Below are positions 34,029 through 42,500 of a stretch of DNA of 64,000 nt, piece by piece. Each line of letters begins with the position of its first letter. The first letter of the stretch is position 1. This stretch comes from Paenibacillus flagellatus. Its GTDB lineage: Bacteria; Bacillota; Bacilli; Paenibacillales; NBRC-103111. The DNA lies in the NCBI RefSeq assembly GCF_003217775.1, contig NZ_QJVJ01000018.1, positions 62,001-126,000 on the forward strand. The letters are read 5' to 3'. The notes under the pieces are model-generated. The model saw nothing but the letters and a program-made list of their open reading frames with translations. It ran no database searches and was not told the DNA's origin. Both the position numbers and the translations under genes were made by a program.

Positions 34029-34933
34029 AGGAGAAGCGGCATGCGGGGTGTCTGTTTCACTTCGACCATGTGCCGCCTCCGGGGCAGCGGACGTTCGGTG
34101 CCATCGATCTGTACCAGATCGGTGAAATTTGCTGCCAATGCGGCTACGAAATCAAGCCGCACCTGCAATATTGCTTCGAGCTGAGCTACATCGTGTCCGG
34201 CAGCGGGTATTTCTACATCGACGACGCTTGCGTGAAGGTGGACGAAGGCGATATCATGTTCAACGCCGTCGGCCATCGGCATGCGATCCAGGCGGGGCCG
34301 TCCGACATGCTGCGGTACGTCTATATGGGCTTTTTGTTCAACGAGCAGGCCGACGCGGAATTTGCGGACATTCATTCGTTTTTCCGCTCCGTCCCTTATC
34401 AGCATGCGAAGGATACGTACAACGCGGTCATCCCGTTTCTGCGCAACATCGACGAGTTTTACACGCAGAAGCCGTATTCGCACACGATGATCAAAAATTA
34501 TCTCGAAGAAGTCGTCGTCCTGTCGTACCGCTCCTTCACCGAGAAAAGCGCCAAATTCGCACGCTACACGCCGCAAAAGTCGCCGCATTCGGTCGGCAAT
34601 ACGGTCTACTCCGTCATCCGGTATGTCGAAAACCATATTTTCGAGCTGAAGAGCATCGGCACGATCGCGGAAGATTTGGGCTACAGCTACACGTACTTGT
34701 CGCATACGTTCAAGGACAAGACGGGCATGACGCTGCAGCGGTACATCAACCATAAAAAAGTGGAGAAGGCGCTCGAGCTGCTGAAGTACGGCAACCTGTC
34801 CGTCAAGCAGGTCGCGGCGCGGCTTCATTACGAGACGCTTCCGTCGTTCAGCAAGGCGTTCTCGCGCATTATGGGCTACCCGCCCTCCCAATACGTCGCC
34901 ATGCAGCGGGAAGAAGCGAAAGCGGCGGATTGA
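34025..34933 (+). CDS. AraC family transcriptional regulator
   Basis: 302 residues. Cupin sensor domain (LSYIVSGSGYFYIDDACVKVDEGDIMFNAVGHRHAIQ) and C-terminal AraC DNA-binding domain (LKSIGTIAEDLGYSYTYLSHTFKDKTGMTLQRYINHKKVEKALELLKYG and SVKQVAARLHYETLPSFSKAFSRIMGYPPSQY). The start ATG overlaps the stop of the preceding oxidoreductase gene (ATGA), so it is co-transcribed with the two dehydrogenases and probably regulates their operon in response to a sugar-like ligand. Confidence 0.92.
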   Translation: MKEKRHAGCLFHFDHVPPPGQRTFGAIDLYQIGEICCQCGYEIKPHLQYCFELSYIVSGSGYFYIDDACVKVDEGDIMFNAVGHRHAIQAGPSDMLRYVYMGFLFNEQADAEFADIHSFFRSVPYQHAKDTYNAVIPFLRNIDEFYTQKPYSHTMIKNYLEEVVVLSYRSFTEKSAKFARYTPQKSPHSVGNTVYSVIRYVENHIFELKSIGTIAEDLGYSYTYLSHTFKDKTGMTLQRYINHKKVEKALELLKYGNLSVKQVAARLHYETLPSFSKAFSRIMGYPPSQYVAMQREEAKAAD

Positions 34934-34967
34934 TATCCGCCAGCCCCTCCCCTGCCCTGCAGTCGAT

Positions 34968-34995
34968 TCAGGCCGCCCCGCTTCGGGCGGCCTGA
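34968..34995 (+). terminator. Hairpin after the AraC gene
   Basis: 11-bp perfect GC-rich stem (34968-34978 with 34985-34995), 6-base loop, but no T-run after it. Confidence 0.45.
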
Positions 34996-35061
34996 GCGCG
35001 TTAGGGATCGCGACGCGAACGGTACGAAACCGACGCAGCCGCCCCACATGAAAAAACGCTG

Positions 35062-35112
35062 TTTACAAGAACGAAAACGTATGGTATTCTCTATTTCGAT
35101 ACATATAGAAAT
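35062..35112 (+). promoter_or_regulatory. ArsR promoter and operator
   Basis: TTTACA (35062-35067), 17-base spacer, TATTCT (35085-35090); an imperfect dyad ATTTC-N10-GAAAT lies at 35093-35112 over the transcription start. The same ATTTC-N10-GAAAT pattern precedes the MFS gene. Confidence 0.75.
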
Positions 35113-35137
35113 AAGTCAAAAGCAAGGGTGAGGGTCC

Positions 35138-35422
35138 ATGATCGATCGGAAATCGGAAATTCAGCAAGCCGTCAAAGTATACAAAGCGCTCGGAGAGCCG
35201 ACCCGGCTCAAAATCGCTCTTTGTTTGACCGACGAGCAATGCTTGTGCTGCACCGACATCGCGAACAAGCTGGAATCGATCGCCGGCTCGACGTTGTCCC
35301 ACCACCTGAAGCAATTGACCGATTGCGGCCTGCTTGATCTGCGTAAGGAGGGGACGTATATTTACTACAGCGTGAACCGTGAGGTGGCCCAGCGGTACGC
35401 CCCTTATTTGTTGGAATCTTAG
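35138..35422 (+). CDS. ArsR family transcriptional regulator
   Basis: 94 residues. Winged helix: VYKALGEPTRLKIALCLTDEQCLCCTDIANKL, recognition helix region GSTLSHHLKQLTDCGLLDLRKEGTYIYYSVNR. The ECxCxC-like run EQCLCCTD sits where ArsR proteins carry their metal-binding cysteines (ELCVCDL), so metal, arsenite-type or thiol sensing is plausible, though the spacing is not canonical. It should repress itself and the downstream MFS gene via the ATTTC-N10-GAAAT operators. Confidence 0.93.
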   Translation: MIDRKSEIQQAVKVYKALGEPTRLKIALCLTDEQCLCCTDIANKLESIAGSTLSHHLKQLTDCGLLDLRKEGTYIYYSVNREVAQRYAPYLLES

Positions 35423-35441
35423 CGGCATTTTTTCGGCCTTT

Positions 35442-35461
35442 ATTTCTATATTTTTAGAAAT
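35442..35461 (+). promoter_or_regulatory. ArsR-type operator upstream of the MFS gene
   Basis: ATTTCTA/TAGAAAT perfect 7-bp half-sites with a 6-base AT centre, 40 bp before the MFS start. Same outer half-sites and same 20-bp length as the operator in front of arsR. Confidence 0.7.
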
Positions 35462-35501
35462 ATCAAAATAATATGGAGTGGAGAAAGGAGCATCACACGT
35501 A

Positions 35502-36704
35502 ATGTCGAACGCTTGGAAAATTTATATGCTGGCCATCGTCAGTTTTCTCGTCGGCACGTCGGAATTTATTATTGCGGGGATCTTGGATAAAGTCGCGGAC
35601 GATATCGGGGTGACCGTGTCCGCCGCCGGCCAGCTCATTACCGTGTTCTCGCTCGCTTACGCCTTCGGCACCCCCATCCTGATGGCGCTGACCGCCCGGA
35701 TGGACCGGCGCAAGCTGCTGCTGTACGCGCTCGGCGTGTTCGTCGTCGGGAACGGCATCGCCGTCGCCGTCCCCGGGTTCGAGTTTCTGATCGGATCGCG
35801 GATCGTCCTGGCGCTGAGCACGGGGGTGTTCGTCGTAACCGCCCTGACCGTCGCCTCCCGGCTCGCCCCGCCTGACCGGCAAGGGAGCGCCATCGCGACG
35901 CTCGTCATGGGCTTCAGCACCGCTCTCATCGTCGGCGTCCCGCTCGGCCGGGTCGTCGCCGCCTACTACGATTGGAAGACGATTTTCGGCGGAATCGGCT
36001 TGCTGGGCATCGTCGCAATGGCCCTGATCGCGTTTTCGATTCCGAAGTCGGGCGGCGAAGAGCCCGTCCCGCTCGGCAAGCAGCTGGCGCTCCTCAAGCA
36101 GCCGCGCATCGCCGTCGCGCTGTCGATCACGTTTTTCTGGATCGCCGGGTATGCGATCGCCTATACGTATATTTCGCCCTATCTGCTTACCGTTACCGGC
36201 ATGAGCGAGCAAGGCGTGAGCGCGGGCTTGTTCGCCTTCGGCATCGCCAGCCTGATCGGCTCCAAGCTCGGAGGCTTCAGCACGGACCGGTGGGGCGTGC
36301 CCCGCACGTTGATCGGGGGCATGCTGCTTCACGCGGCGTCGCTCATCCTGCTGTCGCTCGCGGCTCATTCGTCGGTCGCCGTGTTCGCGCTTCTCATGCT
36401 GTGGTCGTTCTCGGCCTGGTCGTCCGGCCCGACGCAGCAGTATTACTTGATCTCGCTTGCGCCGGAAGCGTCCGGCATCATGCTGAGCCTGAACACGTCC
36501 GTGCTTCAGCTCGCCATGGCCGCCGGCGCCGGAATCGGCGGTGTCGTCGTCGAGCAGGTGTCGCTGACGTCGATCAGCTGGATCGGAGCGGCGGGAGTCG
36601 CCGTCGCCGCGGGTATGGCCGCCGCCTCCCTCGGCATGAACCGTTCCCGCCTCCGTTCGCTCCGGAAGTCGAAGGAACGGGCTTTGCAAAAGGCGGGTGC
36701 GTAA
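35502..36704 (+). CDS. MFS transporter (drug/sugar efflux type)
   Basis: 400 residues, 12 TM helices. The AraJ/YdhP-like signature is visible: FLVGTSEFIIAGILDKVADDIGV at TM1, LITVFSLAYAFGTPILMALTARMDRRKLLL for TM2-3 and the motif-C-like FSTALIVGVPLGRVV. This subgroup exports drugs or sugars. Start chosen at ATG 35502 with GAAAGGAG ten bases upstream. Regulated with the upstream ArsR gene through shared operators, so its substrate is probably the inducer of ArsR. Confidence 0.92.
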   Translation: MSNAWKIYMLAIVSFLVGTSEFIIAGILDKVADDIGVTVSAAGQLITVFSLAYAFGTPILMALTARMDRRKLLLYALGVFVVGNGIAVAVPGFEFLIGSRIVLALSTGVFVVTALTVASRLAPPDRQGSAIATLVMGFSTALIVGVPLGRVVAAYYDWKTIFGGIGLLGIVAMALIAFSIPKSGGEEPVPLGKQLALLKQPRIAVALSITFFWIAGYAIAYTYISPYLLTVTGMSEQGVSAGLFAFGIASLIGSKLGGFSTDRWGVPRTLIGGMLLHAASLILLSLAAHSSVAVFALLMLWSFSAWSSGPTQQYYLISLAPEASGIMLSLNTSVLQLAMAAGAGIGGVVVEQVSLTSISWIGAAGVAVAAGMAAASLGMNRSRLRSLRKSKERALQKAGA

Positions 36705-36736
36705 GGACCCGCCGGCGGGCGGCCGAATCGGGATGG

Positions 36737-36765
36737 GAAGCGGTGATTTCACCGCTTCTTTTTTT
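36737..36765 (+). terminator. Terminator after the MFS gene
   Basis: GAAGCGGTGA/TCACCGCTTC perfect stem, 2-base centre, then seven T. Confidence 0.9.
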
Positions 36766-36889
36766 GTTTGTGTACCCCCGTTCACCCGTTTGTCACAGAC
36801 CGAAATGGCACATCCTGCAACATATCCCCTCCTCCCGCCGTCAGGAACTCGTAAGCCGCCTACATACGACGCAGAAAGGAAGAATCGAC

Positions 36890-37930
36890 ATGAACCACAC
36901 CATGAAAAAAAGCTTCGCCATCGCAGCCGTCGCCGCCCTGATGGCGACAGGAACCGCCTACGCCTCCACGCCCGCGGCGACGCAGGCGAATGAAATCGTG
37001 CCGATCTCCGCTCCATCCGCCTCTTCGCCCGTCTCGATCGAGGTGAACAGACAAGCGATCGCGGAGACCGGCTACCGGACGGCAAACGGTACCGTTACGA
37101 TGCTGCCCCTTCGGGCGGTCACCGAGAGCCTCGGCTTTACGTTGACGTGGAACCCGGAGACGCTCTCCGTCGACCTGTCGAAAGGCAGCCTTTTTACGAC
37201 CGTGACGACGGGCGAAGACCGCTATACGATCGACAACACGCACGCGTCCCTCGGAACGGCGACCGCCTTGGTGGATAACAAGCTTTACGTGCCCGCGTCT
37301 TTCGTCGGCAAAGTGCTGCACGGCTCGGTTGCGGAGAACGGCGCTTCGATCGCGGTTTCGCTCGAGGAGCGGCAAAAGACCGTTCAAGCGCAAGGCGTCA
37401 TTACCGGAATCCGGACGTCGGACGGTGGTCGTGCGTCGATCCATATCCAGGGCGCCGGCACGGACGGAATCGTGCTGAAGGCGGGACCGGATACGGTCGT
37501 CGAGATGGCGGACGGAACCCCGATCGCCCTCTCCGATCTGCATCTCGGGCTGACCGTCGAAGCCGAGCATTCGCTCGCGGCGACGCTGAGCTTGCCCCCG
37601 CAAACGACTGTCTTCCGCATGACGGTCAAGGACGCCAAGCTGGAGAAGGATAAGCTCGGTACGGCCGGCTCCATCGAGGATGTGCGGACGGACGATAAGG
37701 GCAACCGGAGCGTCGTGATTAAAGGCGAAGGCTTGAGCGACGTATCGCCGAGCGAAGTCGTCCTGCGCATTCCCGACGACACCGCGATCGTCGACAAGAA
37801 CGGGGTACCCGCAGCGGATCGGAAGCTGGCCAAAGGGACGAAGGTCATCGGATTTTACGGCCCCCTGCTGACGAAAAGCTTGCCCCCGATCGGGAGCGCA
37901 TGGAAAATCGTCGTGGACACCGCCGAGTAA
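36890..37930 (+). CDS. Secreted stalk-domain (copper amine oxidase N-terminal-like) protein
   Basis: 346 residues. Signal peptide MKKSFAIAAVAALMATGTAYA after a short MNHT leader. Residues ~48-155 form a stalk domain (Cu_amine_oxidN1 type) with TVTMLPLRAVTESLGFTLTW and KLYVPASFVGKVLHG. Two similar ~90-residue beta-rich modules follow (GVITGIRTSDGGRASIHIQG and GSIEDVRTDDKGNRSVVIKG), which look like an internal duplication. No catalytic residues recognised. Start ATG 36890 behind AAAGGAAG. Monocistronic between two terminators; extracellular structural or binding role is inferred. Confidence 0.85.
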   Translation: MNHTMKKSFAIAAVAALMATGTAYASTPAATQANEIVPISAPSASSPVSIEVNRQAIAETGYRTANGTVTMLPLRAVTESLGFTLTWNPETLSVDLSKGSLFTTVTTGEDRYTIDNTHASLGTATALVDNKLYVPASFVGKVLHGSVAENGASIAVSLEERQKTVQAQGVITGIRTSDGGRASIHIQGAGTDGIVLKAGPDTVVEMADGTPIALSDLHLGLTVEAEHSLAATLSLPPQTTVFRMTVKDAKLEKDKLGTAGSIEDVRTDDKGNRSVVIKGEGLSDVSPSEVVLRIPDDTAIVDKNGVPAADRKLAKGTKVIGFYGPLLTKSLPPIGSAWKIVVDTAE

Positions 37931-37982
37931 GTGTCGAACGAAACAATAGGGACCGGTTTCGGACCGACCGCCCACCCCAGCA

Positions 37983-38011
37983 GCCGCCGGCTCGTTCAGC
38001 CGGCGGCTTTT
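37983..38011 (+). terminator. Terminator after the stalk-domain gene
   Basis: Ten-bp stem GCCGCCGGCT/AGCCGGCGGC, 5-base loop, TTTT. Confidence 0.85.
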
Positions 38012-38050
38012 CGATTGTCGATTTCCCGGTCATTTTCCCGAATTCGGGAA

Positions 38051-38079
38051 TTGATTGTGCGAAGGAACTAATATATAAT
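38051..38079 (+). promoter_or_regulatory. Sigma-A promoter of the c-di-GMP riboswitch transcript
   Basis: TTGATT (38051-38056), 17-base spacer, consensus TATAAT (38074-38079). The first aptamer starts within about 15 bp of the expected transcription start. Confidence 0.85.
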
Positions 38080-38091
38080 GAGGAAAGAAAG

Positions 38092-38180
38092 CGATTCCCG
38101 ATAACGGCAAACCTGTCGAAAGGCAGCGACGCAAAGCTACAGGGCCTTCCTGATCCGTCAGATGGCAGCCAGCTACCGAA
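38092..38180 (+). ncRNA. Cyclic di-GMP-I (GEMM) riboswitch, first of a tandem pair
   Basis: The conserved GEMM core is readable: GGCAAACC (38106-38113), a GAAA tetraloop hairpin, GACGCAAAGC (38128-38137), GGCC, and a closing CAGCTACCGA region. It binds the second messenger c-di-GMP in the family. The G that stacks on the ligand (position equivalent to G20 in the Vibrio Vc2 structure, by eye alignment) is kept, which argues against the cGAMP-specific variant. Downstream lie a T-rich tract and a 9-bp stem CCGAACGAA/TTCGTTCGG that overlaps the aptamer 3' end and may be its expression platform. Confidence 0.92.
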
Positions 38181-38260
38181 CGAACATGCTTTTTTTGTTT
38201 TTTTCAAAGCCCTTTTCGTTCGGCGCCGGGCTTGTACCGATTCGCGAACCGCAGCACTCT

Positions 38261-38350
38261 AATACGATAAAGGCAAACCTGTCGAAAGGCAGGGACGCAA
38301 AGCTATAGGGCCTACTTGACGAATGTCATAGGGCAGCCTGGCCACCGAAG
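38261..38350 (+). ncRNA. Cyclic di-GMP-I (GEMM) riboswitch, second of a tandem pair
   Basis: Second copy with the same core: GGCAAACCTGTCGAAAGGCA begins at 38272, GACGCAAAGC at 38294-38303, then GGGCCTACTTGACG and a closing GCCACCGA. It is about 80% identical by eye to the first copy, 165 bp downstream. The gene's ribosome site AAGGGAG (38348-38354) touches the aptamer 3' end, so this copy could act on translation initiation while the first acts on transcription. Confidence 0.92.
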
Positions 38351-38363
38351 GGAGTACGACGCC

Positions 38364-39167
38364 ATGCGCAAATGGCTGCTGGCGGCAGTTGCGTTTTTTC
38401 TTATCCCGTTGTTCGCCGTCGCGAACGCGAACGCCTCGGAATCCGCCGATTGGCTGGATACGGCCAACGCGAATCGCGGCACGATCACGATCCGATACGA
38501 CGTAAAGCCCGAAGTCAAAACGAAGCTGATGGTCGCCCACGGGTCGGACAAGTATACGTATACATTAACCCCCGGCGTGTCCGGGCAATCGTTCCCTTTG
38601 CAAATGGGGGGCGGCGACTACACGGTAACCGTTCTGGAGCAGAAGTCGGGGACGCAGTACCGCGTCGTATCCGAAGCCGTGCTCACGGTTGAGCTGGCGA
38701 ACGACGCCAGCGTCTATCTGGGCTCCGTACAGAACGTGAATTGGAATGAAGCCGACGAAGCCGTCAAACTGGCGAAGGAATTGACCAAAAACGCAACGAC
38801 GGATCTCGAGAAAGTTCAGGTCCTTTACGACTACATCATCCGCAACATCCGTTACGACGATGCACTGGCGGCCGATGTGCCGGCCGACTATATTCCCGAC
38901 ATCGACCGCACCCTGGCTTCGGGCAAAGACATTTGCTACGGCTACGCCTCGTTGTTCGCCGCCATGCTGCGAAGCGTCGACGTTCCGGCCAAGCTCGTCA
39001 TGGGCGATTCGGACTACGTCACCGCTTATCACGCGTGGAATGAAGTGTACGCGGACGGGCAATGGATGATCGTCGATACGACCGTCGACGCCGGATTGCT
39101 TGGCGGCGGAGACGCCTTCCAGATGAGCAAAGACGCGGCCCGTTACAAAGCCGCCAAATATTATTGA
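38364..39167 (+). CDS. Secreted transglutaminase-like protein
   Basis: 267 residues. Signal peptide MRKWLLAAVAFFLIPLFAVANANA. Residues ~130-250 form a transglutaminase-like (TGc) cysteine-protease fold: catalytic Cys in GKDICYGYASLFAAML, His in TAYHAWNEVY and Asp in WMIVDTTVD, in the normal order. The N-terminal half is a beta-rich domain (YTYTLTPGVSGQSFPLQMGGGDYTV). Such proteins can be proteases, peptidases or cross-linkers in the envelope. Start ATG 38364 is ten bases after AGGGAG. Two c-di-GMP riboswitches sit directly upstream, so its production follows c-di-GMP; the next gene is an LPXTG adhesin, a plausible substrate or partner. Confidence 0.9.
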   Translation: MRKWLLAAVAFFLIPLFAVANANASESADWLDTANANRGTITIRYDVKPEVKTKLMVAHGSDKYTYTLTPGVSGQSFPLQMGGGDYTVTVLEQKSGTQYRVVSEAVLTVELANDASVYLGSVQNVNWNEADEAVKLAKELTKNATTDLEKVQVLYDYIIRNIRYDDALAADVPADYIPDIDRTLASGKDICYGYASLFAAMLRSVDVPAKLVMGDSDYVTAYHAWNEVYADGQWMIVDTTVDAGLLGGGDAFQMSKDAARYKAAKYY

Positions 39168-39504
39168 TTCGAAAGCACCGCTAATCTCCCGCACTCCTTA
39201 TCCGAGCAGCGCGGCCATACGGTTCATCGCTTCTTTCTAGAGCGAAACACCGTAGGGGCGCGCTATTTCCCATTGTTTAGAAAATGTATAGATCCCCGGT
39301 ATAAACTGGCAACAGTTCGTTCCTTCGAAAGCCGTCTCAACGGCCGCATCCGTCTCCGAGCCTGAGATGCGAAGAGAGCGTGCGCCCGGAATTTCGGCAT
39401 ATAGCCAACAAACGGAGGTGATGGCCGCAAGTCTATAGTCGGTCCGTCCGTCATACAATCAGTTTCAGGAAGAAAAGTATAGGATTGGGAGAACGATACG
39501 AATT
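39168..39504 (+). other. Unassigned 337-bp leader region of the adhesin gene
   Basis: No convincing gene on either strand. Short hairpins are possible (GCCGTCTCAACGGC near 39330, GCATC/GATGC around 39346-39371) and a ribosome-site-like GGAGGTGATGG at 39414 leads only to a five-codon frame. The ribosome site for the adhesin is distant (GGGAG, 13 bases). It could be a structured 5' leader; I match it to no known riboswitch class. Confidence 0.3.
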
Positions 39505-42500
39505 ATGAAAAAGCGAATTAGCGGTATGCTGGTCGCTTTCGTACTGCTGTGGCAAACGCTGTACGGAAGCTTCCCGGCACATGCGCTGGCCTCCGATTCC
39601 GAATCGGTCCAGCAATCGGTCTACGGAGCGGTCTACGGAGCGCCCGCCTTCCCCGCCTTATCGGCCTTCGTGCCGGGCGGTGAAAGCCTTCTGACTAAAG
39701 TGACGTTGAAAGACGAGAAAGGGACGGTCATCGATGCCGTCTACAATCCGGACAGCCGTCTCGACATCGGCGCGGCGATTCATCTGAGCTACGATTGGGA
39801 GCTGCCCAACGGCCACGGCTATAAGGCGGGAGACACGTTCGTCTTCAACCTGCCGACCCAGTTCGCAATCTACTCGGATTTCACCGCTGCGCTCTCCACC
39901 GCCGGCGGCGACGTCGGTCAGTTCACGGTGGACCGGAACGGCAAAGTAGTCATGACGTTCAACGATTACATCGAGAATCACTCCAACATCAGCGGCACGC
40001 TGGAGGTCCGAACGGAGTTCAGCGTGGAGACCGTCAAAGGAAACGCCGAGGTCACGATCCCGTTCCCGATCCGGAGCGGGGTGCAAACCGCCGTCGTGAA
40101 TTTGCGGCCTCAGGTCGATTCGACCGTAGACAAGAAAGCGACGCTCGTCGGCAAAGACCGCGTCGATTGGACGCTTCATGTCAACAAAAAGCTCGACAAG
40201 GTCACACACGCGGTCGTTACGGATTTGACGCCGGAGGGCATGGAGCTGATTCCGGATTCGATCCGCGTCCATCATCTGCAAGTCAACGGTGACGGCACGG
40301 TCGTTCCCGGCGCTCCCGTAGCGGATGCCATCTATACGGTGGATACGTCCGCCGGTACCGGCTTCAAGCTTTCGTTCCTGGACGAGAGCATTCGAAAGGC
40401 TTATGAAATCCGATACTCCACCCGTATCGTGGGCGATCAAAGCAAGTTCACGAACAAAGCCGTCTTGTCCGGCGACGGAGTGCCCGACGCCGTAGCATCC
40501 GCTACCGTAACGGTACAGCGCGGCGCCCTGCTGGATAAAGCGATCGAGAAGCATGACAAATCGACCGGAATCATCTCCTGGGCGATCAAGTACAACTTCG
40601 GCGAGAAAGTCATCCTGGCGGATCAAGCCGTGCTGACGGACCAATTCTCGGCGAGCCAAACGCTCGTGCCGGATTCGCTGAAGGTGTACAAAGGGACGAC
40701 GAGCGAGCTGCTTCCGAACTCGGCCTATACCGCTACGACAACGGCAAACGGGTTTACATTGAAGTTCAACTCGTCGATCGATTCGGCTTATACGATTCGT
40801 TACGAGACGAAGCCGACCGGACGCGTAGAGAAAAACGAGCCGATCACGAACACCGTTTCGCTCCCGGACGGCACGAAGAAGGAAGTCAAAACGACGCAGG
40901 AAAGCACCTTGTTCGTGAAGCAGAACACGGGCGCGAACTACAAAGACAAAAAGACGACCTGGAAGCTGACCGTCAACAACGACAAGAAGCCGGATGGCGG
41001 CAAGTACGTCATGAACGACGTCGTCATCAAGGATTCATTCCCGAACGCGGGCTTGGAATTTTTGCCGGGTACGCTGAAGGTCCAAAACGTGAGCGGCTCC
41101 GTGAAGCTCCAGTCCCCCGCGGACTACACGGTGATCCATACGGATACGAAAGCCGGTTTCGAAATCCGGTTTACCCGGGCGCTTGACGAAACGTTCGTCA
41201 TTACGTACGAAACGCTTTTCCATCCGGGCTGGAAAACCGACGCTAGCAAAAAGTATATCAACAAGGCCGTCCTGACTTGGAAGGAAGGCGTCACGGACAA
41301 AGGGCCGATCGAAAGAACGGCCGACTTCGGCGCGGATGCGTTCACGGCCAACAACGGCGGCAAAGACGGCACCTACGACGCGGCGAACAAACAGATCACC
41401 TGGAACGTCAAAGTCAACTACAACCTCGATCCGATCGCCAACGCGCGTGTCGTCGACGTGTTGAAGCAAGGCCAGAAGCTCGTACCGGGCAGCGTCGAAG
41501 TATTCCGCATGAACTTGAGCGGCGCCGCGGACGGCGTATCCAAAGGCGATCCGGTTCCGGCCGACCAGTATGACGTCATCCTGCCGGCCGCGGATAACGG
41601 CAATACACTGACGGTCGCATGGAAAGCGCCGATCGATTCCGCGTATTGGCTTACGTTCAAGACGACGCTCGAGGGCGCGATGATCGAATCCAAAATCATC
41701 AATGAAGCCGTCCTGCAAAGCGGCAACACCGCCGTAGCGACTTGGAAAGGCGACGTAACGATTCCGAATGGCGGCGTATACGTTGGCAAGAAGGGTACGC
41801 AAAACGGCAATAAAATCGACTGGACGATTCGGATCAACGAAGGGCAGTCGCATATCGCCAACGCCAAAATTATCGACGACCCGAGTCCGAATCAAATTTT
41901 GATCGAAGATTCGTTCCGCCTGTACGCGACGACGGTTCAGCCGAACGGCACGATCGTCAAAGCCGGCGAGCTGAAGAAAGGAACGGACTACAGTCTCGCC
42001 ATCACATCCGTGGACGGCGTTCGCGAAACGTTCGAGCTGAAGTTCGCACAGCCCGTATCCAGACCGTTCATTTTGGAGTATCAATCGTTTATTAACGCGC
42101 CGGACAAAGACAAAGTGAAAAACGAAGTTCGTCTCGAAGGCGACGGATTTAAGACCGAGGTGCGGGAAACGACCGACGAGATCGTCGTGCGCACGTCTTC
42201 CGGCTCCGGTTCCGGAGGCGGCGTAACCGGCAGCCTCGAAGTGACGAAGGTCGACAAGGACGACCCGGCGAAGAAGCTCGCGGGCGCCAAGTTCGCTCTG
42301 TACGATAAGGCGGGGAAACGGGCGCCGATCGTCCGGACGACCGACGCGAGCGGCCAGGCGTTGTTCAGCGGCTTGCTGTACGACGACTACGTCCTTGAGG
42401 AGCTGGCCGCGCCGGAAGGCTATGTAATCGGCCAAGCGAAGCAGAACGTCACGATCGACTCCAGCGTCGTCAAGGACGGCGGGACGAAGAAGCTTGTCGT

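Noticed and set aside
39360-39380. CTGAGATGCG-like motif reminiscent of the TPP riboswitch
   Set aside because: The rest of the THI-box core is missing and the downstream gene is not thiamine-related.
39237-39458. A 73-codon minus-strand frame in the adhesin leader
   Set aside because: No ribosome site, no recognisable motif and it would oppose the adhesin transcript; left as unassigned.
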